Assembly: GCA_031277035.1 (NCBI GenBank)
Contig: JAISLY010000054.1
Location: 1-62,864, forward strand
From: Coriobacteriales bacterium
GTDB lineage: Bacteria > Actinomycetota > Coriobacteriia > Coriobacteriales > UBA8131
DNA length: 62,864 bases
Reading direction: 5' to 3'
Shown: positions 42,804 through 52,854 of the stretch, in pieces
Position numbering within the stretch: the stretch's first letter is position 1
Layout of the letters: each line of letters starts with the position of its first letter
Notes under the pieces: model-generated
Database searches by the model: none
What the model was told of the DNA's origin: nothing
What the model saw: the letters and a program-made list of their open reading frames with translations, nothing else
Made by a program: the position numbers and the translations under genes

Positions 42804-44669
42804 TCAGAGCCCGGCGGCGGCGTTTTTGCCAGCCAGACGGCCGAAGCACAGCGCGGTTCCCAGGCTGATGCCGGCTACGGTGACCGGGTATTCCACCACA
42901 AAACGCCCGCCCATATTGTTGCCGGTGGCAAACAGACCGGGGATTGGCGCGTTGTCGGGCGCAAGCACATGCAGGTCGAGGTCGGTGCGCAAACCGCCCA
43001 TCTGCACGAGCATGCCGGCGCTGCCAAACTTATAGGCGAAAAATGGCGCCTCGGCCAGCGGGTACAGACGGCGCGGGTCCTTGCCGAAGTCCTCGTCATA
43101 GCCCTTGGCGCACAGTTCGTTGTACCGATCCACCTCGGCTTTGACCGTCGCCGCGTCAAGTCCCATCTGCGCTGCCAGATCCTCAATGGTATCGGCCTTC
43201 AGCAGACCTTCGGCATCCTCGACCATCGCGCGTGTGGTGTAGCCAAGTCCAAAACCCGCAAGCACGGTCTCGTAGTCAGCAATCTGATCGTCGCCTACAA
43301 AGTAATTCACGTAACCGTGGCCGGTCGGCTGGGTCAGGAGCTGCTCAGGCCACTTTGCGTCAAAGAGCTGCCAACTCTCCTTGCCCGGTTGGCGCGACAA
43401 CTGATCGGCGATGTTCTGGCCGGGAATATCCTCGTTCATAAAACGATGACCCTCAAGGTTGAGCTGCAGGAAGGCATCGACGCCAAGGGGCCCGCCCATA
43501 TGATGCGTCATCGGCGCCAGCGGCCCGAGCTCCATCTCGCCACCCGCCCAGATGCCCATCAACTGTCCGTCGCCGGTGTTGCAGGCCACGCCTGCAGGGT
43601 CGAACTGGGGGTACCAGGACGTGAATTCAAGCGTCCAGGGCACATAGTATTCGCGCATCTCAAGGTTGTTCCCAAAGTCGCCCGTGGCCAGCACGACCGC
43701 CTTTGCGTTGACCTTGGTATAACTTCCCGCCGAACTGACCAGCCAGGCGCCTGTCACCGCGCCGCTCTCGTCGGTAATCAACTGCTCGCCTTTGGCGTCG
43801 TAGAGCACCTTCGCGCCTTTTTCGATGGCGATGTCGCGGGAGTTGTCGCAGGCCCATTGCATGTTCGGGTTCGTCGTGATGGTGCCGTGGAAGTAGGGGT
43901 AGTACTCGGTTTTCCAGTCGTACCCCGCAAGAGGCGGGAAGCACTTCGGACGGATGTAGAACTCCTTGTCCGTCGCCTTGTTTGCCGCGGAAGAGGGCAG
44001 TATCTCAAAGTCCGCGCCCTCGACAAACCAGTCGAAGTCCTCGCCGGAATGGTCGTACCAGTAGTTGAGCAGTACGGGGTTGGTGCGATAGGTCATGTCC
44101 TTTTGGAGCTGATTGACGATGTCGGTCTTGGGAGCCCACTCGATGCCCAGGTCCTTTTGAATCTGGGAGCCAACGACGCCAAAGTCGCCCGCCATGATGA
44201 CCACGGAGTAGGTTTCCTCAGCCTGCTTCTCGGCGACGATGACCGATTTACCGGCCTCGACGGCCTCGCGGGCGGCGGCTATGCCGGCCAGACCCAGACC
44301 GATGACGAGAACATCGCAGCTCTCCTCGGCGTCGGCTGCCTGTGGCGCGGGTGGGGCAGTGAGAAACGCGGGGCTTTTGCTGGCTGTGGGCGCATCCGCT
44401 CCGCCCGCTCCGCCCGCGCCTCCGGCAGCATCCGCGCCGCCGCCCGCAGCCGCGTCGCCCTCACCTGCGCCGCCACCTGGTGCGCATGCGGTCAGGCCGA
44501 CGGCCATCGCGGCTGCCGCCGTACCCAGGCCGCCGAGAAACGCGCGCCTTGAGAGGCCCCGTCCAGCACCGCCTTCGGTCGGTGAGTCCGGGCAAAGCCC
44601 TCCGCCCGTCTCTGCGCCTGGCGTCGCGCCCATCTCTGCATCCGTTGTTCTGCCTGTTGTGGTGTCCAT
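42804..44669 (-). CDS. Tat-exported FAD-dependent reductase 1 (fumarate reductase-like)
   Basis: 621 residues. The Tat signal LSRRAFLGGLGTAAAAMAVGLTAC (~40-64) ends in a possible lipobox Cys. A Gly/Ala linker leads to the FAD Rossmann fold (CDVLVIGLGLAGIAAAREA, ~116), substrate domain, and the C-terminal GLFATGNNMGGRFVVEYP. The family reduces fumarate, urocanate, cinnamates or other enoates outside the cell. The acceptor here is unknown. ATG 44669 has GAAGGGACGG. It diverges from a LuxR regulator gene, probably its controller. No heme-binding domain, so electrons must come from a separate cytochrome or membrane partner. Confidence 0.9.
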   Translation of the reverse strand: MDTTTGRTTDAEMGATPGAETGGGLCPDSPTEGGAGRGLSRRAFLGGLGTAAAAMAVGLTACAPGGGAGEGDAAAGGGADAAGGAGGAGGADAPTASKSPAFLTAPPAPQAADAEESCDVLVIGLGLAGIAAAREAVEAGKSVIVAEKQAEETYSVVIMAGDFGVVGSQIQKDLGIEWAPKTDIVNQLQKDMTYRTNPVLLNYWYDHSGEDFDWFVEGADFEILPSSAANKATDKEFYIRPKCFPPLAGYDWKTEYYPYFHGTITTNPNMQWACDNSRDIAIEKGAKVLYDAKGEQLITDESGAVTGAWLVSSAGSYTKVNAKAVVLATGDFGNNLEMREYYVPWTLEFTSWYPQFDPAGVACNTGDGQLMGIWAGGEMELGPLAPMTHHMGGPLGVDAFLQLNLEGHRFMNEDIPGQNIADQLSRQPGKESWQLFDAKWPEQLLTQPTGHGYVNYFVGDDQIADYETVLAGFGLGYTTRAMVEDAEGLLKADTIEDLAAQMGLDAATVKAEVDRYNELCAKGYDEDFGKDPRRLYPLAEAPFFAYKFGSAGMLVQMGGLRTDLDLHVLAPDNAPIPGLFATGNNMGGRFVVEYPVTVAGISLGTALCFGRLAGKNAAAGL

Positions 44670-44756
44670 TGTTCCGTCCCTTCTTCTCTGTCCTTCGCTT
44701 ATTGCGTTGACAAAACACTGAATCGAATCTACAGTTGCGCACAGACGGTATCTCTG

Positions 44757-44802
44757 CCCGTTTTGGGTGGAACATGCGAATTTCATCCACCCGTTTTGGG
44801 TG
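44757..44802. promoter_or_regulatory. Candidate LuxR operator repeats
   Basis: CCCGTTTTGGGTG occurs at 44757-44769 and 44790-44802, 33 bp apart (about three helical turns), in the divergent promoter region between flavoprotein 1 and its LuxR regulator. The second copy is a CACCC/GGGTG palindrome. Confidence 0.45.
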
Positions 44803-44868
44803 ATTCATCGGGCGGTTCATGCGTTTACCTGCCGATTTGTTTGCCGACGGGGATGAGGCTTTTCAAAC

Positions 44869-46722
44869 ATGGTTTCCCGGACAGGAAAAAGCATCAGTAT
44901 CTGCCTCGGTTATGCGCTGCTGACTGCCAGTGCGTATATGTGCCTGCACAGTCCGACTGCCTTTGCGGCGGTGCTGCTGCCTTCGCGCGACATCTGGAGC
45001 TACTACCTGCTCGTCGTCCTGCTTGCCCAGTTGAGCGTTTTTGTCGCGGGCCTGTTCATCCGCCATTCCCTGACCGCTCGCTCTCGACAGATACTGATTA
45101 CGCTCGCCTCGATTGTCATGGTGCTCGCTGTCGCAGGCATCTTTCTGGTGGGGAGAATGGGCGCGGCGGCCCTTGCCCCTCCCTATGTGGGCATCGTATT
45201 GATTGCGCTTGGCATCGGTGCCGGCTTTGCCTTCTTCAATCTCTGTTGGGCGCAGGTCTTTACGCAGCTTGAAGCCAGGAGCCTCTATCGTCTGGTGATT
45301 CTGAGCTATCTGATCGGTCTGGTCATCTATCTTCCCGTTACCCTGATGCCACAGGATGCCGTTGTCCCCGTCATCATCTGCGCCGTACTGGCGAGCGCCT
45401 TTCTTCTGAACACCTGTGACGCGAAATACGCGTCGCCAGCGTCCCAGAGCACGTCTGCGGCACTCCAGGGCGCACCCTCGACCGTTGAGGGCAGCCCCCA
45501 CGCCGTGCCTCCCAGCCCCCACGCCGTGCCTCCCAGCTCCGCGCACGCCGCACGTGTATCCGCGAGCCACACCGTGCCTCCCAGCAGCCCTCACGCCTCA
45601 AGTGCATCCGCGAGCCGCGCCGCGCTCCAACAACTCTGGCGCCCGGTGCTCTGCACGGCGGTCTTTGGCTTCATGAGCGGTCTGATGCTTGAGATTTCAA
45701 GGCATGACGGGCTGTCGCTTGGGGAGTTTCAGCAGGTCTCAATCATCGCCAGCCTGATTGTTGTGGCAATCCTGCTGCTGCCGGCGTTGATTTTGGCGCG
45801 CCCGCTTGACATCACGAGCGCCTATCGCATCTCTCTGCCAATCTCGGCGGCGGGCTTTTTGCTGCTGCCCTTTCTCTTCGACGCGCTTTCTGGCATCACC
45901 ATCGCGCTGGTGCACATGGGCCTGATGACGGTCTCAATCGTTTTGTGGTGCCTGTTGGCGACGACGGCGCACAACACGGGGCTGCCCGCGCATCGGGTCT
46001 TTGGGGCCTGTCTGGCAGCGACCACCCTGGCCCTGCTCGCCGGCAACGCATTTGGCCTGTTGCAGGGAGCATTCCTGACCCAGAGCGTTCTCTCGCTGGC
46101 TGCGGTGGCTCTGGTCTCCATCTATCTGCTCAGCATGCTTTCGCTGGTATTTTTCAGAGGGCAGGGGCTTGCGCGGGAGACGAGATCGGATAAGGCGTCT
46201 GCAGAAAATCCGCTTTCTCGTGAGAAGTTCTACCTTGAGTCGTGCCGTCAGATTGCCACGGATGCCGGCCTGACGCCACGTGAGGCCGAGATGTTGCCGC
46301 TGCTCGGTTCGGGTCGCTCGATTGCGCGCATGGCCGAACTCCTGTTCATCTCCGAGAACACCGCGAAATCCCACGTCAAGAGTATCTACAGTAAACTCGG
46401 CGTGCATTCCAAGCAGGAACTGATCGACCTGGTCAGCGAGAAGACCGCTGCCTCATCGACCCCCATCTCCTCCCAGGCAGCTCCCATTCCGTCCTCCACC
46501 ACCCCGTCCCCTTCGGCATCTCCCTCCCTCCAATCGGGTATACTGGCTTCTCGCGCCAGTGGAGCCAAAGCGGCACCGTCGGCGCCAGCCACCGGAGCCA
46601 GGATGGCGCCCTCATCGCCAGCATCACCATCGGCCACCGGAGCAAAAGCGCCCTCGTCGGCGCCGGGAAATCGAGGAGAAGCGGAGGGATCATGGCCACG
46701 GAGAAGAAGATCACCATTGTAA
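44869..46722 (+). CDS. LuxR-family regulator with 12-span membrane sensor 1
   Basis: 617 residues. About twelve spans (~10-430) are followed by a LuxR HTH (~470-535): LTPREAEMLPLLGSGRSIARMAELLFISENTAKSHVKSIYSKLGVHSKQELIDL. A Pro/Ser/Ala-rich insert (~190-245) splits the membrane domain. The last ~80 residues after the HTH are low complexity (SSTPISSQAAPIP...). Family knowledge: large multispan LuxR proteins pair with extracellular flavoprotein reductases in Eggerthellaceae. Divergent from flavoprotein 1. The 3' end overlaps the CDGSH gene by 31 bp. Confidence 0.9.
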   Translation: MVSRTGKSISICLGYALLTASAYMCLHSPTAFAAVLLPSRDIWSYYLLVVLLAQLSVFVAGLFIRHSLTARSRQILITLASIVMVLAVAGIFLVGRMGAAALAPPYVGIVLIALGIGAGFAFFNLCWAQVFTQLEARSLYRLVILSYLIGLVIYLPVTLMPQDAVVPVIICAVLASAFLLNTCDAKYASPASQSTSAALQGAPSTVEGSPHAVPPSPHAVPPSSAHAARVSASHTVPPSSPHASSASASRAALQQLWRPVLCTAVFGFMSGLMLEISRHDGLSLGEFQQVSIIASLIVVAILLLPALILARPLDITSAYRISLPISAAGFLLLPFLFDALSGITIALVHMGLMTVSIVLWCLLATTAHNTGLPAHRVFGACLAATTLALLAGNAFGLLQGAFLTQSVLSLAAVALVSIYLLSMLSLVFFRGQGLARETRSDKASAENPLSREKFYLESCRQIATDAGLTPREAEMLPLLGSGRSIARMAELLFISENTAKSHVKSIYSKLGVHSKQELIDLVSEKTAASSTPISSQAAPIPSSTTPSPSASPSLQSGILASRASGAKAAPSAPATGARMAPSSPASPSATGAKAPSSAPGNRGEAEGSWPRRRRSPL

Positions 46723-47378
46723 AGGACGGGCCCTATCTGGTCGCGGGCAGCGTGCCGCTCGATGAGAAGGTCATGCTCAGCGCAGGCCACGAGCGCGTCT
46801 ATCAGCAGGGGAGGGTCTTTGAGGCAAAGGAGACCTACGCGCTCTGTCGCTGCGGGAAGTCAAAAAACCCGCCGTTTTGCGACGGCTCGCATGTCGCGGC
46901 CCATTTTGACGGCACCGAGACAGCCTCCACCAAGCCCTTTGACCAGCGTGTCGAGATTTTTGAGGGGCCAACGCTTGACCTGTATGACGACGAGCGCTGC
47001 GCATTTGCCCGCTTCTGCCATCGTGCTGGCAAGGAGGTCTGGACCCTCACGGAGGAAAGCGATGACCCACAGGCCCGCGCAGAAGCCATCCAGGCTGCCA
47101 ACGACTGCCCGGCCGGGCGCCTCGTGCAGCACGACAAGCTCGCTGACAATGTGGGCATCGAGCCTGAGCTTGAGCCGGCCATCTCGATACTGCAAGACCC
47201 GGAGCGTGAGGTCAGTGCGTCTTTGTTCGTGCGAGGTGGCATCCCGCTCATCTCAGCGGAAGGCTTTGAGTATGAGCGGCGCAACCGCTACGCGCTCTGT
47301 CGCTGCGGTGCTTCGCGCAATAAACCCTTTTGCGACGCCACGCACGTCAACGCCGGGTACCTGGACGGATTGAAGTAG
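46692..47378 (+). CDS. Dual CDGSH iron-sulfur protein
   Basis: 228 residues with two CDGSH-type [2Fe-2S] motifs: YALCRCGKSKNPPFCDGSH (~50-69), and YALCRCGASRNKPFCDATH (~198-217), in which CDATH replaces CDGSH; the Cys3-His1 ligands remain. Between them lies a domain with CAFARFCHR and DCPAGRL (~95-145), similar to the Fer4_19/DUF1271 family. Redox or cluster-transfer role is likely; partner unknown. ATG 46692 has GGAGGGA. It starts inside the LuxR gene tail. Confidence 0.88.
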   Translation: MATEKKITIVKDGPYLVAGSVPLDEKVMLSAGHERVYQQGRVFEAKETYALCRCGKSKNPPFCDGSHVAAHFDGTETASTKPFDQRVEIFEGPTLDLYDDERCAFARFCHRAGKEVWTLTEESDDPQARAEAIQAANDCPAGRLVQHDKLADNVGIEPELEPAISILQDPEREVSASLFVRGGIPLISAEGFEYERRNRYALCRCGASRNKPFCDATHVNAGYLDGLK

Positions 47379-47409
47379 CCGCGAAGCCTCCTGTGCGCGG
47401 CACTTACGG

Positions 47410-47415
47410 TACAAT
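47410..47415 (+). promoter_or_regulatory. -10 box of guaB
   Basis: TACAAT at 47410-47415, in an AT-rich stretch 50 bp before guaB. No good -35 is seen at the right distance. Confidence 0.35.
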
Positions 47416-47465
47416 TAAATATTCTCATCGCTATCCAATCGCAGTGCCTGGGAGGCGAGTCAGCA

Positions 47466-48977
47466 ATGGCTTTTTACTATGACGATGTGGCGCGTACCTT
47501 TAACGAGTACCTTCTGGTGCCCGGCTATTCGTCGGCGGACTGCCTTCCGGCCACGGTCGATTTGAGCGTCCCGCTTGTCAGGTACGTCGCAGCCGAGGGC
47601 CCCTCCCTCAGTTTGCGCATCCCGCTGGTCTCCGCCATCATGCAAAGCGTCTCTGACGACGTGATGGCCATTGCGCTTGCCCGCGAGGGCGGCCTGTCGT
47701 TTATCTACAGCTCGCAAAGTGTTGCCGACGAGGCAGCGATGATAACGCGCGTCAAGGACCACAAGGCCGGCTTTGTTGTGAGCGATTCCAATGTCTCGCC
47801 CGCAGACACGCTTGCCACGGTGATGGAGATGAAGGAGCGCTCCGGGCACTCCACCATGCCAGTGACCCACGATGGCACACCGCATGGTCGTCTGCTCGGC
47901 ATCGTCACCAGTCGCGATTACCGACCGAGCCGTACACCGCTTGACGCGAAGGTCTCGCAGTTCATGACCCCCCGGGAGCGCCTCGTTGTCGCGCCAAAGG
48001 AGACGACCCTCTCAGAGGCCAACGACATCATCTGGGATCACAAGCTCAATGCCCTGCCCGTTGTGGATGCCGACGATTGTCTGCTCTACATGGTCTTTCG
48101 CAAGGACTATGACTCGCACAAGGAAAACCCGCTGGAAAACCTCGACGACCACAAGCGCTATATGGTGGGCGCGGGCATCAACACGCACGACTATGAGGAG
48201 CGGGTCGAGCCGCTGCTCGCCGCCGGCGCCGATGTGCTCTGCATCGATTCCTCCGAGGGATTTACGGAGTGGCAGGGGCGCACGATTGACTGGGTAAAGC
48301 GCAGCTTTGGGCCTGAGGTCAAGGTGGGGGCTGGCAACATCGTGGATCGCGAGGGCTTTCGCTTTCTGGCCGAGGCCGGTGCCGACTTCATCAAGGTGGG
48401 CATCGGGGGCGGCTCAATCTGCATCACGCGTGAGCAGAAGGGCATCGGTCGCGGGCAGGCCACGAGCATCATCGAGGTCGCCGACGAGCGCAACCGCTAC
48501 CTCAGGGAGACGGGCATCTACATCCCCATCTGCTCGGATGGTGGCATCGTTTATGATCATCATATGACACTCGCATTAGCGATGGGCGCCGACTTCATGA
48601 TGCTGGGGCGCTATTTTGCCCGCTTTGACGAGAGCCCGACGGCCAAAGTCACCGTCAACGGCAACTATATGAAGGAGTATTGGGGAGAAGGCTCGGCGCG
48701 CGCGCGCAACTGGCAGCGCTACTATGCGGGGGGTGGCGCCAAGCTGAGTTTTGAGGAGGGGGTGGATTCCTACGTGCCCTACGCCGGCCCGCTGAAGGAC
48801 AATGTCGCGCTGACACTGGCAAAGATACGCTCGACGATGTGCAACTGCGGCGCACAGAGCATCCCGCAGTTTCAGCAGAAGGCCAAACTGACCCTGGTTT
48901 CCTCGACCTCCATCGTTGAGGGCGGCGCGCACGACGTACTGCTCAAAGACCAACTCGGCGCCCTGCCCCCGCGCTGA
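47466..48977 (+). CDS. guaB: IMP dehydrogenase
   Basis: 503 residues. TIM barrel interrupted by a CBS pair (~105-215, [22 protein letters not shown]). Catalytic loop [18 protein letters not shown] (~320), with Cys as nucleophile; the usual GPGSICTTR is here GGGSICITR. Flap and product end: [10 protein letters not shown] and CGAQSI. It converts IMP to XMP with NAD in GMP synthesis. ATG 47466 has GGGAGGCG. Single gene, apparently its own transcript. Confidence 0.94.
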   Translation: MAFYYDDVARTFNEYLLVPGYSSADCLPATVDLSVPLVRYVAAEGPSLSLRIPLVSAIMQSVSDDVMAIALAREGGLSFIYSSQSVADEAAMITRVKDHKAGFVVSDSNVSPADTLATVMEMKERSGHSTMPVTHDGTPHGRLLGIVTSRDYRPSRTPLDAKVSQFMTPRERLVVAPKETTLSEANDIIWDHKLNALPVVDADDCLLYMVFRKDYDSHKENPLENLDDHKRYMVGAGINTHDYEERVEPLLAAGADVLCIDSSEGFTEWQGRTIDWVKRSFGPEVKVGAGNIVDREGFRFLAEAGADFIKVGIGGGSICITREQKGIGRGQATSIIEVADERNRYLRETGIYIPICSDGGIVYDHHMTLALAMGADFMMLGRYFARFDESPTAKVTVNGNYMKEYWGEGSARARNWQRYYAGGGAKLSFEEGVDSYVPYAGPLKDNVALTLAKIRSTMCNCGAQSIPQFQQKAKLTLVSSTSIVEGGAHDVLLKDQLGALPPR

Positions 48978-49080
48978 TTATCCTCCGGAATCGTTCGTGG
49001 CTTTGCATTGCGAGGCGCAACCCAGAGAGCTTGACAGATCGACAGATACCATCAGGCAGGGCTTAGGGTAGCCAGAGGTC

Positions 49081-50598
49081 ATGGAGAGGAGTCAGATGGC
49101 AGGCAATGAGTTCGTGAAACCTTTGCTGAGCGATTTACGCCTCTGGGGTTTCTCGAATTTCCTCTTGTTATACGGATTGCTGAGCCTCTGTTCCGGCTCG
49201 GTTTCAAGCGCGTTCCCTTCTGAACAACTTGTTCTGGTTGACGTTTTCCCTTCCGGATATTTCCTCCCCATGCTCGTGATATTCGCAGTGTCATGTCTTG
49301 TCCCTGGTCGCTTCAGCAAACACTTCAGTCTGTTGACGACAACGCTGTTTTTGGTGGGCATGGGCGCCTTGATGGTAGGTTTAATACTGGACTCAATGGG
49401 TACATGGCTTCTCGTGGCGGTATTGACACCTTTCGCCATAGGTTTGGCTTTTGCTGCTGCTGCGTGGCTGCGGATACTCTCAGGTGATACCTTGCGCAGC
49501 GGTGTGGTCATCGTGGTGGTATCCCAGGGCATAAGCGCTCTTGCCCAGGTTCCACTTCTTCCGTCGCTGCCCCTGGTTGTCATTGGTACGATGACTGTTG
49601 CCTCTGTTCTCCTCAACGGCTTCTTACTACATATGTGCAAACGCCGGATAGCAGCGGGTCTGATACGCTTCGAAGTCGTTGCAGCGAAGGCAGCCCCGGC
49701 TGGCTTTATCGCAGCATCGAATACGGCATGGCAGCGCCTGAAGTTGCTTCTTGAGTACCTCAAGATTCCACTACTCTGCGTCATAGCCATAGCCCTGATG
49801 CTCGCGTTCATCAGGACCGTTACCACCCATAGCCTTGGCGCTCTGGCGTGGGGTTACCATGTGCCGGCAGTGGGGCGGCTGCTTGCTTCGCTTTTGCTCG
49901 TCGTGGTGTGGGTGCTTATGAAAAAGCCGCTCAGAACGAACCTGATGATACTCGGCGTCTTTTTGGTGGCACTTGTCGAGGTGGCCCTGTTTCCCCTGTT
50001 TGGGCTGCGTTTCCCTACGGCCTTTCTTATATTTGGCCATACGCTGATGACCATTGCCTTTATCGTGGCGCTTGCAGCCTGCCTTGAGGCCGTTCAAAGC
50101 TCCTCGATGCCAACCCTGCCTCTTGTCAGCGCAGTGTTCGCGGCAATGTACTCCTCTCTTACCCTGGGAATTCTGATTGTCAGACAGACATACGGCGAGG
50201 GCGGCATCGATCCGGCAAGCCTGCTTTTGCAGGCCTTTGTTGTGGTTATCATTTTGGCACTGGCTCTCGTCATCATGAATGCAACTACCGGCACGTTCGA
50301 TACCTCCACACGGCAAAAGGAAGTACAGATCACTCCGGTAATCGGCCTGTCCGAGAGCGAGTTGCGGGCAAATCCAATTCTGACCGGCACGTTTAACCTC
50401 TCTAAGCGTGAAATGGATGTGTTGGTGCTGTTGGCCGGTGCGCGAAACGTTTCGTACATAGCCGACGCATTGTTCATTTCCGAGAACACCGTGCGCTGCC
50501 ACATGAAGACTATCTATCAGAAGCTCGACGTGCATAGTAAGCAACAGCTGATTACTCTCATTGCAAAGGTGGCCTCAGACAGGCAGCTGTCCGGCTAG
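49081..50598 (+). CDS. LuxR-family regulator with 12-span membrane sensor 2
   Basis: 505 residues. About twelve spans (~15-400) and a C-terminal LuxR HTH: LSKREMDVLVLLAGARNVSYIADALFISENTVRCHMKTIYQKLDVHSKQQLITL (~435-490). It lacks the low-complexity insert and tail of its paralogue at 44869-46722. ATG 49096 (with AGAGGAG upstream) is an alternative start. It lies just upstream of flavoprotein 2 on the same strand and probably controls it. Confidence 0.9.
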   Translation: MERSQMAGNEFVKPLLSDLRLWGFSNFLLLYGLLSLCSGSVSSAFPSEQLVLVDVFPSGYFLPMLVIFAVSCLVPGRFSKHFSLLTTTLFLVGMGALMVGLILDSMGTWLLVAVLTPFAIGLAFAAAAWLRILSGDTLRSGVVIVVVSQGISALAQVPLLPSLPLVVIGTMTVASVLLNGFLLHMCKRRIAAGLIRFEVVAAKAAPAGFIAASNTAWQRLKLLLEYLKIPLLCVIAIALMLAFIRTVTTHSLGALAWGYHVPAVGRLLASLLLVVVWVLMKKPLRTNLMILGVFLVALVEVALFPLFGLRFPTAFLIFGHTLMTIAFIVALAACLEAVQSSSMPTLPLVSAVFAAMYSSLTLGILIVRQTYGEGGIDPASLLLQAFVVVIILALALVIMNATTGTFDTSTRQKEVQITPVIGLSESELRANPILTGTFNLSKREMDVLVLLAGARNVSYIADALFISENTVRCHMKTIYQKLDVHSKQQLITLIAKVASDRQLSG

Positions 50599-50943
50599 CT
50601 GCTGCAGAACAGCCGCCGCCGCCCGCGCCGCCGCCGCCGCTGGCCTCGGCGCGGGCCGCAGCGCCGCTGCCGTGGGCCCCGCTCGCCCGCCCCACTCCGC
50701 CACCCCGCTCGCCCGCCCCGCTCACTCGCACCCCGCTCGCATCCGCGCCGTCGCCACCCTCATTGCGGTGCGGACAGCGCACTACATGTTTCATGTGGCT
50801 TCCTGGAATCTACCTGTTTCATGGGATGCGTTTTTATCCATGTCTACTACCTTGTAACTGAAGCAGGCCTTCGTCTGGGCAAGATGCCCGGGCGAAGCAG
50901 GAGATGAGGCAACAGGCCTGTCTGCGACAGAAGGAGGAACGCG
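50599..50943. other. Regulatory gap before flavoprotein 2
   Basis: 345 bp. The first half is GCCGCC and CTCGCCCGCCCC low-complexity sequence with no gene. The second half is AT-richer and holds TGTTTCATG twice (50787-50795, 50815-50823, 28 bp apart), a candidate LuxR operator. Confidence 0.5.
50787..50823. promoter_or_regulatory. Candidate operator repeats TGTTTCATG
   Basis: Two exact copies of TGTTTCATG 28 bp apart, 121 bp before the flavoprotein 2 start; the first lies in a CATG-TTT-CATG palindrome. Different from the repeats at 44757-44802, as expected if each LuxR protein has its own site. Confidence 0.4.
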
Positions 50944-52854
50944 ATGGATACAGAGAAGACAGGGATTCAGGACATCGGCATCAACAGGCGCTCGTTTGTT
51001 AAAGGCGCCCTGGCAAGCGGTGCCGCCGCCGCAGTAGCTGGCGTTATGTCGGCCTGCGCCGCCCCGACTGACAACGGCTCTCGCGATACGGTTGTGGGTA
51101 GCGGTGACACTGCTGGCGAATCTCCTGCTGGTTACGATCTCATGAATGATTGGCTTGGTCAGCCCCCCGTCATTGCCGATGCGGATATCAGCGCCACCTT
51201 TGATGGCGACATCATAGTCTTAGGTGGCGGCAATTCGGGCATTCAGGCGGCTCTTGCTGCTGCCGAAGGCGGTGCCAAGGTCCATGTGGTGGAACTGGCA
51301 GGCGAAGCCGAACGCAAGGTAAAAGGCCAGGATGTTGGCCATGTGAATTCCCAGTGGCTCATCAGTCAGGGCTTTGGTCCTTATGATGAGGGTGAGATTG
51401 TGGATGAGTTCCTGAAGCGTTGCAACGGGCGCAACAATCCAGAAATCGTAAAGCGTTTTGTCTACAACTCAGGTGAAATGTTTGACCACATGATAGGACT
51501 GGTCAATTGGCCAGACGAAAGAATCCGCCTGGCGAAGTTCAGTGACCCCACTGTCAGCCCACTTGACCCTGCCGAGATGATTGTGCATCAGGCAGGAGCC
51601 CGTCTGGACGAGACGGCGAGCTATCCCATTTCCCAGGGCGGCTATAAAACCTGGGCGGCAACGGCTGAGTTTCCCGGCGCCTTACAACATGAGCCCAAGG
51701 CTGATGGCAGGGCAGGAACCCCTTCTGAGTGCTCGCGTCTGGATGAAGTGCAGCAGTTCTCTCTTCTCAAAGGCCAGGAACTTGGTGCCGAGTGGCATTA
51801 TGAACAGACTGCGACCGTTCTGGTTCAAGATGACAGGGGCGCCGTTATTGGTGCCATTGCAAAGAACGCCGACGGCACCTACACGCGCTACAATGCCTCC
51901 AAAGGTGTCATCCTCTGTACGGGAGATTTTGGCGGCAACGTCGATATGGCCTGGACGGTGCTTGGTGAAATATCGGAGTGGGCGCAACGGGCAGGCGTTG
52001 AGCCAAATGAGATAAAGGCCTTCAGTGACTGCCAGGGCGAGGGTCATAAGATGGGATGTTGGGCTGGAGCTCTGCTTGAGCCCCTGCCACGTCCGACCAT
52101 GGCGTTCTTTATGGCCGGGGGTACCCCCTGGGGCACCACTCCGTACCTTTGGTTGAACAGCGATGGCAAGCGCTACATGAACGAGGCCGCTACCCAGCTT
52201 TCGTGGCAGCTTAACCTGCGTCAGCCTCTGGGTGCCCTCTACACCGTGACCGATAGCCGCTGGTATGACATCATGAAGAAGGCAGGCGTCGATCACGGTT
52301 CACCGAACTGTGGCCATGTGGAGTACTTCACGGAGCTCAAGGATGATATGGACGCGGTTCCCCTTGGCGCACCGGAGGGCGGTCAGTGTCGCAGCTGCAC
52401 TCAGACCGGACGTGGGTACAGTACTGTCTATGCCGCGCAGACCCTTGACGAACTGTTCGACATTCTGGGAATGGATGCCGCTACCAAGTCTGTGGCGCTG
52501 GAATCGGTGAGGCGCTATAACGAACTTTGCGCCAAGGGAAAAGATGAGGACTACAGTAAAGACGACTATCTCATGCAATCCATTGAGAATCCGCCGTTTT
52601 ACGGCTGCCTTGGCAACAACAAACGGTGGGATTGGGTGGGCCTGGTCTCCCTCACAGGTTTGGTAACCGATGACTACCTGCAGGTTCTTAACGCGAAGGG
52701 TGAGAAGATCGAAGGGCTTTGGGCGGCCGGAAACTGTCTGGGAGGCCGTTACGGTAATGGCTACGCAACGCCGATGGCTGGCAATTCAATCGGCATGGCG
52801 CTGACGCACGGCCGCGTGGCCGGAAAGGTGGCTACCGGGCAGGCAGTCAAATAG
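50944..52854 (+). CDS. Tat-exported FAD-dependent reductase 2 (fumarate reductase-like)
   Basis: 636 residues. Tat signal NRRSFVKGALASGAAAAVAGVMSAC (~14-38) with a possible lipobox Cys; FAD fold DGDIIVLGGGNSGIQAALAAAEGG (~88); C-terminal LWAAGNCLGGRYGNGYATPMAGNSIG. The DNA is less GC-extreme than flavoprotein 1 and the protein has no Ala/Pro inserts. Extracellular reductase of an unsaturated organic acid or related acceptor; substrate unknown. ATG 50944 has AGGAGG. Controlled probably by the LuxR protein upstream. Confidence 0.9.
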   Translation: MDTEKTGIQDIGINRRSFVKGALASGAAAAVAGVMSACAAPTDNGSRDTVVGSGDTAGESPAGYDLMNDWLGQPPVIADADISATFDGDIIVLGGGNSGIQAALAAAEGGAKVHVVELAGEAERKVKGQDVGHVNSQWLISQGFGPYDEGEIVDEFLKRCNGRNNPEIVKRFVYNSGEMFDHMIGLVNWPDERIRLAKFSDPTVSPLDPAEMIVHQAGARLDETASYPISQGGYKTWAATAEFPGALQHEPKADGRAGTPSECSRLDEVQQFSLLKGQELGAEWHYEQTATVLVQDDRGAVIGAIAKNADGTYTRYNASKGVILCTGDFGGNVDMAWTVLGEISEWAQRAGVEPNEIKAFSDCQGEGHKMGCWAGALLEPLPRPTMAFFMAGGTPWGTTPYLWLNSDGKRYMNEAATQLSWQLNLRQPLGALYTVTDSRWYDIMKKAGVDHGSPNCGHVEYFTELKDDMDAVPLGAPEGGQCRSCTQTGRGYSTVYAAQTLDELFDILGMDAATKSVALESVRRYNELCAKGKDEDYSKDDYLMQSIENPPFYGCLGNNKRWDWVGLVSLTGLVTDDYLQVLNAKGEKIEGLWAAGNCLGGRYGNGYATPMAGNSIGMALTHGRVAGKVATGQAVK

